Origin: Brevibacillus reuszeri
GTDB taxonomy: Bacteria; Bacillota; Bacilli; Brevibacillales; Brevibacillaceae
Reading direction: 5' to 3'
DNA length: 36,206 nt
Assembly: GCF_002897295.1 (NCBI RefSeq)
Contig: NZ_BEXF01000038.1
Span: 1-36,206 of the forward strand
Positions 1-8,064 of this stretch are shown in pieces. Both the position numbers and the translations under genes were made by a program. The first letter of the stretch is position 1, and the number at the start of each line of letters is the position of its first letter. Under the pieces are notes generated by a model that made no database searches, was not told the origin of the DNA, and saw only the letters and a program-made list of their open reading frames with translations.

Positions 1-44
1 GCCGCCAGCGTTCGTCCTGAGCCAGGATCAAACTCTCCAATAAA
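1..44 (-). rRNA. 16S rRNA, 5' end only (partial)
   Basis: Read on the minus strand, the first 44 bases are the conserved start of bacterial 16S rRNA, including GAGTTTGATCCTGGCTCAG and the following GACGAACGCTGGCGGC block. The mature 5' end is placed near 44 by comparison with Bacillus 16S. The gene runs off the left edge. An rRNA operon directly after lysS is the arrangement known from B. subtilis. Confidence 0.97.
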
Positions 45-108
45 GTTTGTTACTGGTTCAAAGCTGGCAAATCATTTAATGATAGACTCATTAACGCTTT
101 CGCTGTTC

Positions 109-123
109 AGTTTTCAAAGAGCA
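109..123 (-). promoter_or_regulatory. rRNA leader boxA antitermination element
   Basis: The minus strand reads TGCTCTTTGAAAACT, close to the boxA element of Firmicute rRNA leaders, where NusB/NusE bind to stop premature termination. It lies between the promoter at 143-171 and the 16S start at 44, as expected. Confidence 0.85.
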
Positions 124-142
124 TTTTCGCAACAACCTCTTT

Positions 143-171
143 AGTATATCGGGTTGTCCAAGTCGTGTCAA
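143..171 (-). promoter_or_regulatory. rRNA operon promoter (proximal)
   Basis: The minus strand has a perfect -35 TTGACA (166-171), a 17-base spacer and a -10 TATACT (143-148), five of six matches to TATAAT. Transcription should begin near 136, giving a leader of about 90 bases that contains boxA. Near-perfect sigma-A elements are typical of rRNA promoters. Confidence 0.92.
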
Positions 172-293
172 CAACTTTTTTCAAAGCTGTGTAACAGCGA
201 CTTCATCAATCTATCACATAACCAAGTAAAAAAGCAAGTGTTAATTTTTCATTCGGTTGTGATGGATGTATGCAATAAAGAAGAACAGGACTT

Positions 294-322
294 ACTATAC
301 CACCTAAAAGTTTTTAGTGCAA
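294..322 (-). promoter_or_regulatory. Possible second, distal rRNA promoter
   Basis: TTGCAC (317-322), 17 bases, TATAGT (294-299) on the minus strand. The -35 matches only half of the consensus, but the spacing is ideal and Bacillus rRNA operons usually have tandem promoters. It begins right after the lysS terminator. Confidence 0.4.
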
Positions 323-360
323 GTAAAAAATATTAGCCGCCTGAAATTCATTCAGACGGC
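322..360 (-). terminator. Terminator after lysS
   Basis: A 10-bp stem with one G-U pair (351-360 with 336-345) and a 5-base loop is followed on the minus strand by a T-rich run (322-335). It separates lysS transcription from the rRNA promoters. Confidence 0.9.
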
Positions 361-386
361 TATCCATTATTGCTAGCTTTCTTAAA

Positions 387-1907
387 TTAATCACGCGCAC
401 GCATATGCGGGAACAACAGGACATCGCGAATAGATGGAGAGTTGGTCAACAGCATCACCAAGCGGTCAATCCCGATCCCGAGTCCACCTGTAGGTGGCAT
501 ACCGTATTCCAATGCCTCGATGAAATCGTCATCCATTTCATGCGCTTCATCATTTCCTGCTTCTTTTTCCAGCAGCTGGGCCTCAAAGCGCTCGCGCTGA
601 TCAATCGGATCGTTCAGCTCTGTGAATGCATTCGCATGTTCACGCGCCACGATAAACAACTCGAAACGGTCTGTAAAACGAGGGTCTTGATCGTTCTTTT
701 TCGCCAATGGAGAAATTGCCACTGGATGACCGTATACAAACGTAGGCTGAATCAGCGTATCTTCCAGCTTTTGTTCAAAGAATTCGTTGACGACGTGACC
801 AAAGGTATGATGAGGCTCTACAGAAACCCCATGCTCTTTTGCCAGAGCGCGAGCTTCGTCATCGCTCATTTCCTTCCAGAAATCAACGCCAAGCTCGTCC
901 TTGATCAAATCAACCATATGAACACGGCGCCATTTTGGTGTCAGATCGATTTCATTGCCTTGGTACTGAATTTTCATCGTACCCAGAACTTCTTGTGCGA
1001 TATGGGCAATCAGCTCTTCTGTCAGCGTCATGATGTCCTGATAGTCCGCATAAGCCTCATACAGCTCGATCATCGTAAACTCAGGATTGTGTCGTGTGGA
1101 GATCCCTTCGTTACGATAAACACGGCCAATCTCATATACCTTTTCCAGACCGCCAACAATCAGACGTTTCAGATGCAGCTCAATGGCAATACGCATATAC
1201 AACTGCATGTCCAACGCATTGTGATGCGTAATAAACGGACGAGCAGATGCCCCACCAGCGATTGCATGGAGTGTAGGCGTTTCAACCTCAAGATAGCCAA
1301 GGTTGTCCAAATAACGGCGCATCGAAGTCAAAATACGGCTGCGCGTAATGAATGTATCGCGAACCTCCGGGTTGACGATCAAATCTACATAGCGCTTGCG
1401 ATAGCGCGTTTCAATATCTTTTAATCCATGATATTTTTCTGGCAACGGACGCAGAGACTTCGTCAGGTACGTTAATTCTTTTGCTTTTACACTGAGCTCG
1501 CCCGTTTTCGTTTTGAATACAACACCTTGAACACCAAGAAGGTCTCCGATGTCGCTCAACTCAAACACTTTGTGCGTATCCTCACCAATCGTATCCTGGC
1601 GCACATAAATCTGGATTTGACCAGAGCGGTCCAAAAGCTGTGCAAAGCTCGCTTTCCCCATTGCACGCTTAGCCATCAAACGGCCAGCGATCGTGACCAC
1701 GTTTTCTTCTGCTTCCAACTCTTCTTTGGACTTATCAGCAAAAGCTTTCACAATATCAGCAGCATGGTGAGTCTGCTCGAATTTTTTCCCGAATGGATCA
1801 AAGCCCCACTCGCGAATTTGGTTCATTTTATCATGACGCACTTGCAGCAGCTCGTGAAGCCCTTCTTGCTGCTGTTCTTCTTGTTGCAAATCTTGCTCGT
1901 TAGACAT
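387..1907 (-). CDS. lysS: Lysyl-tRNA synthetase, class II
   Basis: Charges tRNA-Lys with lysine in the cytosol. At 506 residues it has the normal class II LysRS length. An N-terminal OB-fold anticodon-binding domain contains VTIAGRLMAKRAMGKASF; the catalytic domain shows motif 2 (VYRNEGISTRHNPEFTMIE) and motif 3 (GIGIDRLVMLL) near the C-terminus. The ATG at 1907 is chosen because AGGAG lies 8 bases upstream and translation then begins MSNEQDL. An in-frame upstream ATG at 1946 would add 13 residues without a good RBS. The gene follows greA by about 100 bases and is probably at least partly cotranscribed with it; a perfect palindrome and a hairpin lie between them. Confidence 0.97.
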   Translation of the reverse strand: MSNEQDLQQEEQQQEGLHELLQVRHDKMNQIREWGFDPFGKKFEQTHHAADIVKAFADKSKEELEAEENVVTIAGRLMAKRAMGKASFAQLLDRSGQIQIYVRQDTIGEDTHKVFELSDIGDLLGVQGVVFKTKTGELSVKAKELTYLTKSLRPLPEKYHGLKDIETRYRKRYVDLIVNPEVRDTFITRSRILTSMRRYLDNLGYLEVETPTLHAIAGGASARPFITHHNALDMQLYMRIAIELHLKRLIVGGLEKVYEIGRVYRNEGISTRHNPEFTMIELYEAYADYQDIMTLTEELIAHIAQEVLGTMKIQYQGNEIDLTPKWRRVHMVDLIKDELGVDFWKEMSDDEARALAKEHGVSVEPHHTFGHVVNEFFEQKLEDTLIQPTFVYGHPVAISPLAKKNDQDPRFTDRFELFIVAREHANAFTELNDPIDQRERFEAQLLEKEAGNDEAHEMDDDFIEALEYGMPPTGGLGIGIDRLVMLLTNSPSIRDVLLFPHMRARD

Positions 1908-1943
1908 TGTATTCACTCCTCTAAAAAATACCTGCTTTAGCAA

Positions 1944-1955
1944 CATTGTACAATG
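1944..1955. promoter_or_regulatory. Perfect 12-bp palindrome upstream of lysS
   Basis: CATTGTACAATG is self-complementary and lies about 36 bases upstream of the lysS start. No -10/-35 pair around it is convincing. It could be an operator; its core TTGTAC also occurs in the dyad upstream of greA. Confidence 0.35.
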
Positions 1956-1972
1956 CGAATAAATAGCGATGC

Positions 1973-1997
1973 GGCGTACCTTTTTAAAAGGTACGCC
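1973..1997 (-). repeat. Hairpin between greA and lysS without a T-tract
   Basis: Perfect inverted repeat: GGCGTACCTTTT at 1973-1984, one central base, AAAAGGTACGCC at 1986-1997. It lies 13 bases beyond the greA stop. No run of T follows on the minus strand, so it is more likely an RNA-stabilising or processing hairpin, or a leaky terminator, than a full intrinsic terminator. Confidence 0.6.
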
Positions 1998-2010
1998 ACT
2001 AGGCTACTAC

Positions 2011-2487
2011 TTACAAGTTAATGTCAAGAATCTCATACTGGATAGTACCCGCTGGAACGTTTACATCAACAACTGCGCCTTTTGCTTTACCCAAAAGCGC
2101 TTGACCTACAGGTGACTCGTTGGAGATTTTGTTGTTCATTGGATCGGATTCTGCAGATCCTACGATCGTGTAATCAACCACATCTCCGAACTCCAGATCT
2201 TTCAGACGAACTCTGGAGCCTACACTTACAACTCCGGTGTCTACATCATCATTGGTGATGATACGAGCATTGCGGAGCATTTTTTCGAGAGTCAGAATAC
2301 GGCCTTCAATGAACGCTTGCTCATTTTTTGCTTCTTCGTACTCAGAGTTCTCGCTAATATCACCAAAGCTGATCGCTTCTTTAATTCGAGCTGCTACTTC
2401 CTTGCGTTTAACCGTTTTCAAATCTTCGAGCTCTTGTTCGAGTCTCGTTAAACCTTCTGGTGTAAGGATGACTTCTTTTTCAGACAT
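2011..2487 (-). CDS. greA: Transcription elongation factor GreA
   Basis: Binds the secondary channel of RNA polymerase and stimulates cleavage of the nascent transcript in backtracked complexes. The 158-residue length is standard. The N-terminal coiled coil (about 1-75) carries the tip motif GDISENSEYEEAK with acidic D43 and E46, equivalent to the Mg-coordinating tip residues of E. coli GreA. The C-terminal FKBP-like domain ends with SPVGQALLGKAKGAVVDVNV. The ATG at 2487 follows a GGGGG RBS. B. subtilis does not have greA between dusB and lysS, so this is a local difference in an otherwise conserved gene order. Confidence 0.96.
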   Translation of the reverse strand: MSEKEVILTPEGLTRLEQELEDLKTVKRKEVAARIKEAISFGDISENSEYEEAKNEQAFIEGRILTLEKMLRNARIITNDDVDTGVVSVGSRVRLKDLEFGDVVDYTIVGSAESDPMNNKISNESPVGQALLGKAKGAVVDVNVPAGTIQYEILDINL

Positions 2488-2521
2488 GATTCAATTCCCC
2501 CGTTTTAAAAAAATGATTCCA

Positions 2522-2543
2522 TTTGTACTGGGTAAAGTACAAA
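2522..2543 (-). promoter_or_regulatory. Dyad in the greA leader
   Basis: TTTGTAC at 2522-2528 pairs with GTACAAA at 2537-2543 across 8 bases. On the minus strand it is followed 9 bases later by seven T, then the greA RBS. It may be an operator or a weak attenuator; a -10-like TATAAT lies just upstream at 2546-2551. Confidence 0.35.
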
Positions 2544-2600
2544 GGATTATATGTAGTTGTTCTATACAATATACAGCCAAAGCACAATAGTTGTGAGGAT

Positions 2601-2632
2601 CAAAGGTAAAGCTGCCAGGATGGACTGGCAGC
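2601..2632 (-). terminator. Probable terminator after dusB
   Basis: Perfect 8-bp stem GCTGCCAG / CTGGCAGC (2611-2618 with 2625-2632), 6-base loop, then TTTACCTTTG on the minus strand. The T-tract is interrupted, so efficiency is uncertain. It lies about 75 bases beyond the dusB stop. Confidence 0.65.
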
Positions 2633-2705
2633 TTGACTCCCAATATTACGGAGTATTATAGGATATGAAGGAACCCTTGTCAATGTCTGGAATGCGTATC
2701 CAAAT

Positions 2706-3734
2706 CTAGTAGCTAACCGCCTCGTTCTGTGCGGTTTCCACGGGTTCTTCACTGTCATCTGCGTAGTTTTCTACCCAGTCGACATAGTCTAACAGCGTGC
2801 GACGAAGCTCCTCTTCGGTTTCGACAGCATTTACCAAATTCTTCGTCTGGGTAGCGCCTCGCAGTCCCTTTAAATACCAGGCTGCATGCTTGCGCATTTC
2901 AAGAACACCTACTCGTGGCCCTTTTAATGCAATCAAGCGCTCCGCATGCAGAAGACAGATTTCCATTTTTTCGCGAACGGATGGTTCTGAAACTAGCTCA
3001 CCAGTCGTCAAATACTGAATGGTGCGATACAGCATCCACGGATTTCCTAGTGCTGCGCGTCCAATCATAACTCCGTCGCAGCCGGTTGTATCCAGCATGC
3101 GGCGGGCATCTTCTGGTGTAGCAACATCGCCGTTACCAATTACCGGAATGGAAACAGCTTCTTTGACTTTACCGATCCAGCTCCAGTCTGCATGACCTTT
3201 GTACATTTGGACACGAGTACGTCCGTGTACAGCAATCGCACTGCCACCTGCACGTTCTACCGCGCGAGCATTATCGAGGACATACAAGTGCTCCTCGTCC
3301 CAGCCCAGTCTCATTTTCACTGTGACCGGCTTATCCACTGCGTCAACAACTGCAGAGACTACTTCATAAATTTTATCCGGATCCAGCAGCAAACGCGCCC
3401 CTGCATCACAGCTCGTAATTTTTGGAACAGGACAGCCCATGTTGATATCAATGATATCCGCATTCGTATTCTGGTCTACATATTTCGCCGCGCCGACTAA
3501 CGTTTCCTTGTCGCCACCAAAAATCTGCAAGCTCAGCGGTTTTTCGCGCTCATCGACAAAAAGCATATCCAGTGTCTTTTTATTTCCGTGCATGATGGCC
3601 TTATCACTAACCATTTCCGCACATACCAGTCCTGTGCCAAACTCCTTGGCAATCAGACGAAAGGCTGGATTACATACTCCGGCCATAGGCGCAAGTACCA
3701 CGTTATTTTTTAACTCAACATTTCCAATTTTCAT
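2706..3734 (-). CDS. dusB: tRNA-dihydrouridine synthase DusB
   Basis: FMN-dependent reduction of specific uridines in tRNA to dihydrouridine. The TIM-barrel N-terminal half shows APMAGV near residue 15, INMGCPVPKI with catalytic C101, VKMRLGWD, and the FMN-phosphate motif VIGNGDV; a helical C-terminal domain completes the 342 residues. The ATG at 3734 follows a strong AAGGAGG site. It sits downstream of folK and the yazB-like gene exactly as yacF (dusB) does in B. subtilis, so it is probably the last gene of the folate transcription unit. Confidence 0.95.
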   Translation of the reverse strand: MKIGNVELKNNVVLAPMAGVCNPAFRLIAKEFGTGLVCAEMVSDKAIMHGNKKTLDMLFVDEREKPLSLQIFGGDKETLVGAAKYVDQNTNADIIDINMGCPVPKITSCDAGARLLLDPDKIYEVVSAVVDAVDKPVTVKMRLGWDEEHLYVLDNARAVERAGGSAIAVHGRTRVQMYKGHADWSWIGKVKEAVSIPVIGNGDVATPEDARRMLDTTGCDGVMIGRAALGNPWMLYRTIQYLTTGELVSEPSVREKMEICLLHAERLIALKGPRVGVLEMRKHAAWYLKGLRGATQTKNLVNAVETEEELRRTLLDYVDWVENYADDSEEPVETAQNEAVSY

Positions 3735-3802
3735 CTATATAGACCTCCTTTTTCCCGTTATACAAGCGGGTTCTTGGAGAGGACAGACCTTTCCAAAAGT
3801 CA

Positions 3803-4012
3803 TTATTTATTTATAGCACATAATTCGTCGTAGTCGACCTGTAAAGTGCTGGCGATCTTGCGTAACACAGGTTCGGTAGGCATTCTGGTTCCACGTTCAA
3901 GTGAACCGACAAAAGACAGTGACACACCCATCTTTTCCGAAAAGGACTGTTGTGTATACCCTTTTAGCTTTCGGAACGATCTGATTCGATTTCCCAATTG
4001 ACTGTTCCCCAC
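3803..4012 (-). CDS. Small HTH regulator, YazB-like (XRE family)
   Basis: A 69-residue protein that is essentially one Cro/C1-type helix-turn-helix: LGNRIRSFRKLKGYTQQSFS, then SFVGSLERGTRMPTEPVLRK, then VDYDEL. No sensor domain is attached. The start is GTG at 4012, with AAGGGGG seven bases upstream, inside the 3' end of folK, so translation overlaps folK by 49 bases. In B. subtilis an uncharacterised HTH gene, yazB, holds the same position between folK and dusB. Target unknown; regulation of the operon itself is a guess. Confidence 0.85.
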   Translation of the reverse strand: MGNSQLGNRIRSFRKLKGYTQQSFSEKMGVSLSFVGSLERGTRMPTEPVLRKIASTLQVDYDELCAINK

Positions 4013-4494
4013 TCACGTACCCCCTTGTGATCCTCGACCAATAAAGAAAGATAGTGTTCAATCGTATGGTTGTACTCAGGCAGAGCCCCGCCCTCCCATA
4101 CATCGCGCAATGGTACCAGCACAAATGCCCGCTGGCTGATGCCTGGATGCGGGATTACGAGATGCTCCTCTGATATGCGGGACTGACCGTACAATAACAG
4201 ATCAATATCAATCGTACGCGGTCCCCAACGAATCGTGCGCACACGACCAAGCTCCCGCTCCACCGCCAGAGCTGTATGTAGCAGCTCATCTGGAGACAGA
4301 GAGGTTTCAATAGCAATAGCCATATTCAGAAAAGCCTCCTGCTCCACGTTACCAAAAGGCTCCGTTTCGTAAACAGAGGAAACCCGTAGGATGCGGATGC
4401 CTGGTTGATCGTTTAGTTTTTTCAACGCCTGGCGTAGAGTCTCGGCACGATCTCCCAGATTGGAACCAAGAGCGATATACGCACAGACTGTCAT
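3964..4494 (-). CDS. folK: 2-amino-4-hydroxy-6-hydroxymethyldihydropteridine pyrophosphokinase
   Basis: Transfers pyrophosphate from ATP to 6-hydroxymethyl-7,8-dihydropterin, giving the DHPS substrate. 176 residues. The HPPK signature RWGPRTIDIDLLLYG is complete, with Mg-binding D96 and D98, and the N-terminus has IALGSNLGDR. The ATG at 4494 overlaps the folB stop as ATGA, so the two are translationally coupled. Its 3' end is shared with the start of the HTH gene at 4012. Confidence 0.96.
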   Translation of the reverse strand: MTVCAYIALGSNLGDRAETLRQALKKLNDQPGIRILRVSSVYETEPFGNVEQEAFLNMAIAIETSLSPDELLHTALAVERELGRVRTIRWGPRTIDIDLLLYGQSRISEEHLVIPHPGISQRAFVLVPLRDVWEGGALPEYNHTIEHYLSLLVEDHKGVREWGTVNWEIESDRSES

Positions 4495-4862
4495 AAAGCA
4501 AAATCCTCTCTTTTGCGTATCATCTCGATCGCTACACCTTCATAGTGACCCTTGATAGGTGGATTCGGCTTGGTTACCTTCACTTTTACTTCGACCAGTG
4601 GAAACTGCGTGAGCAGCTGCTGAGCAACTTCTGTGGTCAGCCTTTCCACAAGGTTGTAGCGTTCACCCTCTACAACCCTTTGCACACAGGTAAAAATCTC
4701 TGCGTAATTCACTGTATCATGTAGATCGTCACTTGCCCCCGCGCGAGATAAATCGATGGACAGCTCGAGATCGACCATAAAACGTTGTCCCAGCTCTGCT
4801 TCTGCACCATACACCCCGTGGAAACCATAAAATGACATACCGCTGAAGAAGATTTTATCCAA
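4491..4862 (-). CDS. folB: Dihydroneopterin aldolase
   Basis: Converts 7,8-dihydroneopterin to 6-hydroxymethyl-7,8-dihydropterin and glycolaldehyde. 123 residues with the family landmarks FYGFHGVYGAE, LGQRFMVDL, TVNYAE, LVERL and KPNPPIKGHYEGVAIE. The start is TTG at 4862; it is preferred because MDKIFF aligns with the B. subtilis FolB N-terminus and because a G-rich RBS precedes it. The reading frame overlaps the folP stop by 8 bases and the folK start by 4. Confidence 0.95.
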   Translation of the reverse strand: MDKIFFSGMSFYGFHGVYGAEAELGQRFMVDLELSIDLSRAGASDDLHDTVNYAEIFTCVQRVVEGERYNLVERLTTEVAQQLLTQFPLVEVKVKVTKPNPPIKGHYEGVAIEMIRKREDFAL

Positions 4863-6054
4863 CGGGAATGCCCCCCTTTAACATTGCGTCCATCATCTTG
4901 GTAACGCGCTTCATTTCCTTTACATCATGCACCCGGACCATGTGACAGCCTTTCGCCACACCAAGCGCGACTGTCGCTGCTGTTCCTTCCACTCGCTCTT
5001 CAACAGGAAGGTCAAGCACATGTCCGATCATTCTTTTTCGGGAGGTAGCAAGCAAGACGGGATAACCCAAGGCAACCAGATCATCGAGACGTCGCATCGT
5101 TTCTAAATTCTGATCCACAGACTTCACAAACCCGATTCCCGGATCGAGAATAATCTGCTCTTGTTTGACACCTGCATCCAAAGCGATCTGCACCGACTCT
5201 CGCAAATCCTTTACATAATCTACAAAGAAATCATGGTAGTCCGTGTTTGTACGATTATGCATCAAAATAATGGGTACACCATGGCGAGCAGCAACCCCAG
5301 CCATCTGCGGATCGCGCTTGGCTCCCCATACATCATTGATAATGTGCGCTCCTGCCGCTAGCGCCCGATCTGCGACTGCCGCTTTATACGTATCAATCGA
5401 GAGCGGAACGGCTAGCTCCTCGGACAATAAACGGATAATCGGCAATACCCGGTCAAGCTCCTGTGCTTCATCTACCGGTTCCGCTCCTGGGCGTGTTGAC
5501 TCCCCGCCAATGTCGATGATGTCAGCGCCCGCCTCCACCATGGCACGGGCTTGTGCCAACGCCTGGTCTAAATCAACAAAGCGTCCTCCGTCTGAAAAGG
5601 AATCCGGTGTCACATTCAATATCCCCATGACCAACGTCCGCTCGCCAAGCGGCAATACGTGACGTCCACAAACCAATTCTCGTCGATTGCGCAGCTGTGC
5701 AGGTCTAGCCAAAATCTCCCGTACCTCTGCCGCTGCAGCACTCAATCCTGGCGACTTGCCCACAACACGCTGTAGTGTCAGCTCCAGCTGCTTTTGCCCA
5801 GCAAGAAGAAGGACATAAACGGCCTCCTCCTTCACAGGATCAGCCGAGATGACAGCCTCTCCTCCGGCAGACAGCATGTCCTCCCGCAAAAGAAGGGCAT
5901 CTGACATAGACAAATTCTGTACATGAATCATCAAGCCTGCTTCCCAGTCAGCAGCTAATCGCTCGCATTCAGGAGAAGCAATGCCCCTTTTTGACAGCTC
6001 CGACACCACTTCCGCATGTGTAGTCGCGTGGATTCGGAATGGATTGTACTTCAT
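4855..6054 (-). CDS. folP: Dihydropteroate synthase with N-terminal extension
   Basis: Condenses dihydropterin pyrophosphate with p-aminobenzoate; target of sulfonamides. The catalytic barrel begins near residue 128 and keeps all landmarks: MGILNVTPDSFSDGG, DIGGESTRPGA, SIDTYKAAVADRAL, IINDVWG, ILDPGIGFVKS and ATSRKRMIG. At 399 residues it is about 120 longer than B. subtilis DHPS. The extra N-terminal part (about 1-125) is mixed alpha/beta in character, shows no motif I recognise and no signal peptide. Extended DHPS proteins are known in other Firmicutes, so this is probably a lineage feature. Start ATG at 6054. In the operon it follows pabC by 51 bases. Confidence 0.95.
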   Translation of the reverse strand: MKYNPFRIHATTHAEVVSELSKRGIASPECERLAADWEAGLMIHVQNLSMSDALLLREDMLSAGGEAVISADPVKEEAVYVLLLAGQKQLELTLQRVVGKSPGLSAAAAEVREILARPAQLRNRRELVCGRHVLPLGERTLVMGILNVTPDSFSDGGRFVDLDQALAQARAMVEAGADIIDIGGESTRPGAEPVDEAQELDRVLPIIRLLSEELAVPLSIDTYKAAVADRALAAGAHIINDVWGAKRDPQMAGVAARHGVPIILMHNRTNTDYHDFFVDYVKDLRESVQIALDAGVKQEQIILDPGIGFVKSVDQNLETMRRLDDLVALGYPVLLATSRKRMIGHVLDLPVEERVEGTAATVALGVAKGCHMVRVHDVKEMKRVTKMMDAMLKGGIPVG

Positions 6055-6105
6055 AGCCTTACTCCCTTTTCCGTCTTAGCATGTTGATTAGTAGCATACC
6101 ATAAT

Positions 6106-6951
6106 TTACGCTTCCATCGCTATAGAATGACGGTACGCGCGGTGCAGTTCACGAGTGAATTTTCCGTAGACAGAAAGGGCCGCGTGACCATCGATTTCGC
6201 TTGCCGGAACGATCTCTTGGACCGAATTCGTTACAAAGATTTCATCTGCCTGAAGCAATTCTTCCCGCTGGAATCGTCCTTCGACAATAGGGATGGATAA
6301 TTGCTTGGCTAGCATCATGACGTGCTGGCGAGTCACTCCATCCAAAATGCCCGTGTCCACAGAAGGGGTAAACAGGATCCCATCCTTTATCCAAAACAGA
6401 TTGCTCACAATTCCTTCCGCCAAATAGCCGTCATGCGTCAAAAACAAGCCCTCTACATCAGGCTTTGCGCCAATTTCCTGTTTGGCCAAAGCATTATTGA
6501 GGTAGTTGTGTGATTTGAAGCGCGTCAGCCCTTCTGCTGTCTGACGGGCCAAGGATAGTGTCTGCAGCTTTTTGGACTGAGGTGGATCGGCTAATGCTGC
6601 AACTGGTTTGGCAAACACAAATAAAGAGGGTTGTTCGTAACCATCAGTGACCAACCCAACTCCCTCCGCGCCAGCTGTCACGCTCAAGCGCACATACGCA
6701 TCACGCAAGTCGTTGGCATCTACCGTACGCAGAATTACTTGTTCCAACTCGTCCTTTGACCAGGCAGGACGAATTTGCAACGCCAAAAGCCCGGAGCTCA
6801 GCCGGGCATAGTGCTCATTCCACAAAAACAATTTGCGGTCATACACACGCAAGGTTTCAAACAAACCGATCCCGTATAAAAATCCGTGGTCTAAAACAGA
6901 AACTGTCGCCTCTTGGGCAGGACAAATGGTTCCATTCACATATACGTGCAT
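6106..6951 (-). CDS. pabC: Aminodeoxychorismate lyase
   Basis: PLP-dependent class IV enzyme that releases pyruvate from 4-amino-4-deoxychorismate to give p-aminobenzoate. With the ATG at 6951 (MHVYVNGTIC) it has 281 residues. The PLP lysine is K146 in RFKSHNYLNN, and TNSVQEIVPASEIDG is the typical C-terminal active-site segment. The frame stays open to 7068, but that would overlap tatC; GGGAG ten bases upstream and the protein alignment favour 6951. The gene lies 34 bases after tatC, not directly after pabA as in B. subtilis, because the phoX-tat cassette intervenes. Confidence 0.94.
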   Translation of the reverse strand: MHVYVNGTICPAQEATVSVLDHGFLYGIGLFETLRVYDRKLFLWNEHYARLSSGLLALQIRPAWSKDELEQVILRTVDANDLRDAYVRLSVTAGAEGVGLVTDGYEQPSLFVFAKPVAALADPPQSKKLQTLSLARQTAEGLTRFKSHNYLNNALAKQEIGAKPDVEGLFLTHDGYLAEGIVSNLFWIKDGILFTPSVDTGILDGVTRQHVMMLAKQLSIPIVEGRFQREELLQADEIFVTNSVQEIVPASEIDGHAALSVYGKFTRELHRAYRHSIAMEA

Positions 6952-6985
6952 GTATGGTTCGCTCCCGATAATATTGTCGAGAGCA

Positions 6986-7720
6986 TCATACCATATTTTC
7001 GGATGATAGCGCAGTTTCCCGAGTGCGTTTACTGTGTATGAAACGAGAGATGGAAATCGAAATTTCATACAAAATGATCAACGGCACGATGACCATGACG
7101 TCTGACAAAAAATCTGGTGGCGTGATGGTGATGGAGATGATCGACAGCACCAAATAAGCGGGCTTACGCATTTTCGCCAGTCGATGCGGGTTTAATATAC
7201 CCAAATGACTGAGAAACAGAACCACAACAGGCAGCTCAAACAAGAGCCCAAAAGGCAGGCACAGGTTTAGCATAAAGGTAAAGTAATCGTTCGCCGTAAT
7301 AACCAGCTCAAAATTGCCGTTCGAGAGTCCGAGGACAAAATGATACATCATCGGAAACAAAACAAAATAAGCAAACGAAAGCCCAAAAAGAAATAAAAGA
7401 AACAGCGCAGGGATATACATCAAAGCCACTTTGCGCTCTCGCTCCTCCAGTGCCGGAACAACAAAACGCCATGCCTGATAAGCCGCTACAGGAATCGTCA
7501 AGGCCAAGGCACCGACTCCAGACAATTTGATATAGATCGACAAAATATCTCCCGGACCGAGAATCGCCAGCTTTTCTCCCGAATGGTTGGCGAGTGCCTG
7601 ATAAATGTGATCGACAAATAAAAAGCAAATTATCATACTGACTACAAGTGCCGACAAAATAATCAAAAGTCTGCGGCGCAGGTCCGTCAAATGCTCCAGA
7701 AAGGGCATTTCTTGATTCAC
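6986..7720 (-). CDS. tatC: Sec-independent protein translocase TatC
   Basis: Polytopic receptor of the twin-arginine translocase; recognises RR signal peptides in the membrane. 244 residues with six predicted TM segments. Family landmarks are FLEHLTDLRRRL at the N-terminus, the YQAWRFVVPALEERERK loop, and FELPVVVLFLSHLGI. I place the start at GTG 7720 (VNQEMPF) because GGGGGG lies 7 bases upstream; the open frame extends to 7777 but the added residues do not resemble TatC. Adjacent to tatA and to phoX, whose product has a Tat signal, so this is probably a dedicated translocase like TatAdCd next to phoD in B. subtilis. Confidence 0.95.
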   Translation of the reverse strand: MNQEMPFLEHLTDLRRRLLIILSALVVSMIICFLFVDHIYQALANHSGEKLAILGPGDILSIYIKLSGVGALALTIPVAAYQAWRFVVPALEERERKVALMYIPALFLLFLFGLSFAYFVLFPMMYHFVLGLSNGNFELVITANDYFTFMLNLCLPFGLLFELPVVVLFLSHLGILNPHRLAKMRKPAYLVLSIISITITPPDFLSDVMVIVPLIILYEISISISRFIHSKRTRETALSSENMV

Positions 7721-7804
7721 ATGATTTCCCCCCGAGTGAGCTGATAGAAGCCTAAAAGGAAAAGCGATGCGTTTCAAAGCGCACCGCCCTCCATCACAAA
7801 CTGA

Positions 7805-8044
7805 TTAGTTGACTCGTTTCAGCGCATCCTCGCTGCTAGTTACGGATAGATCAACGACTGGTTCCTTTTTAGGCTTGTCCTTGTCATCGTCGTCATCCTT
7901 GGTCAAATCTTTGGCGGCTGATTTGAATTCTGTCAGGGTACGTCCAAAAGCGCGACCGATCTCAGGCAGTTTACTTGGTCCAAAGATGACCAAAGCAATA
8001 ATCAGGATCAAAATCAGACCAGGAATTCCAATGCTGGATAACAT
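7805..8044 (-). CDS. tatA: Tat translocase pore subunit TatA
   Basis: 79 residues: a single N-terminal TM (IPGLILILIIALVIF), the hinge FGPSKLPEIGRAFG, an amphipathic helix, then a strongly charged tail with a run of five Asp. This is the TatA/E layout; TatA oligomers form the conduit for folded cargo. It lies 20 bases after phoX and 84 bases before tatC. No separate tatB is present, as usual in Firmicutes, where TatA is bifunctional. Confidence 0.95.
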   Translation of the reverse strand: MLSSIGIPGLILILIIALVIFGPSKLPEIGRAFGRTLTEFKSAAKDLTKDDDDDKDKPKKEPVVDLSVTSSEDALKRVN

Positions 8045-8064
8045 ATTTTGCTACACTCCTTGTC

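Noticed and set aside
154..336. 60-codon plus-strand ORF
   Set aside because: It lies across the rRNA promoters and the lysS terminator on the other strand, has no RBS and no recognisable product.
405..1424. Plus-strand ORF opposite lysS (339 codons)
   Set aside because: Shadow of lysS; composition is unlike a protein and there is no RBS.
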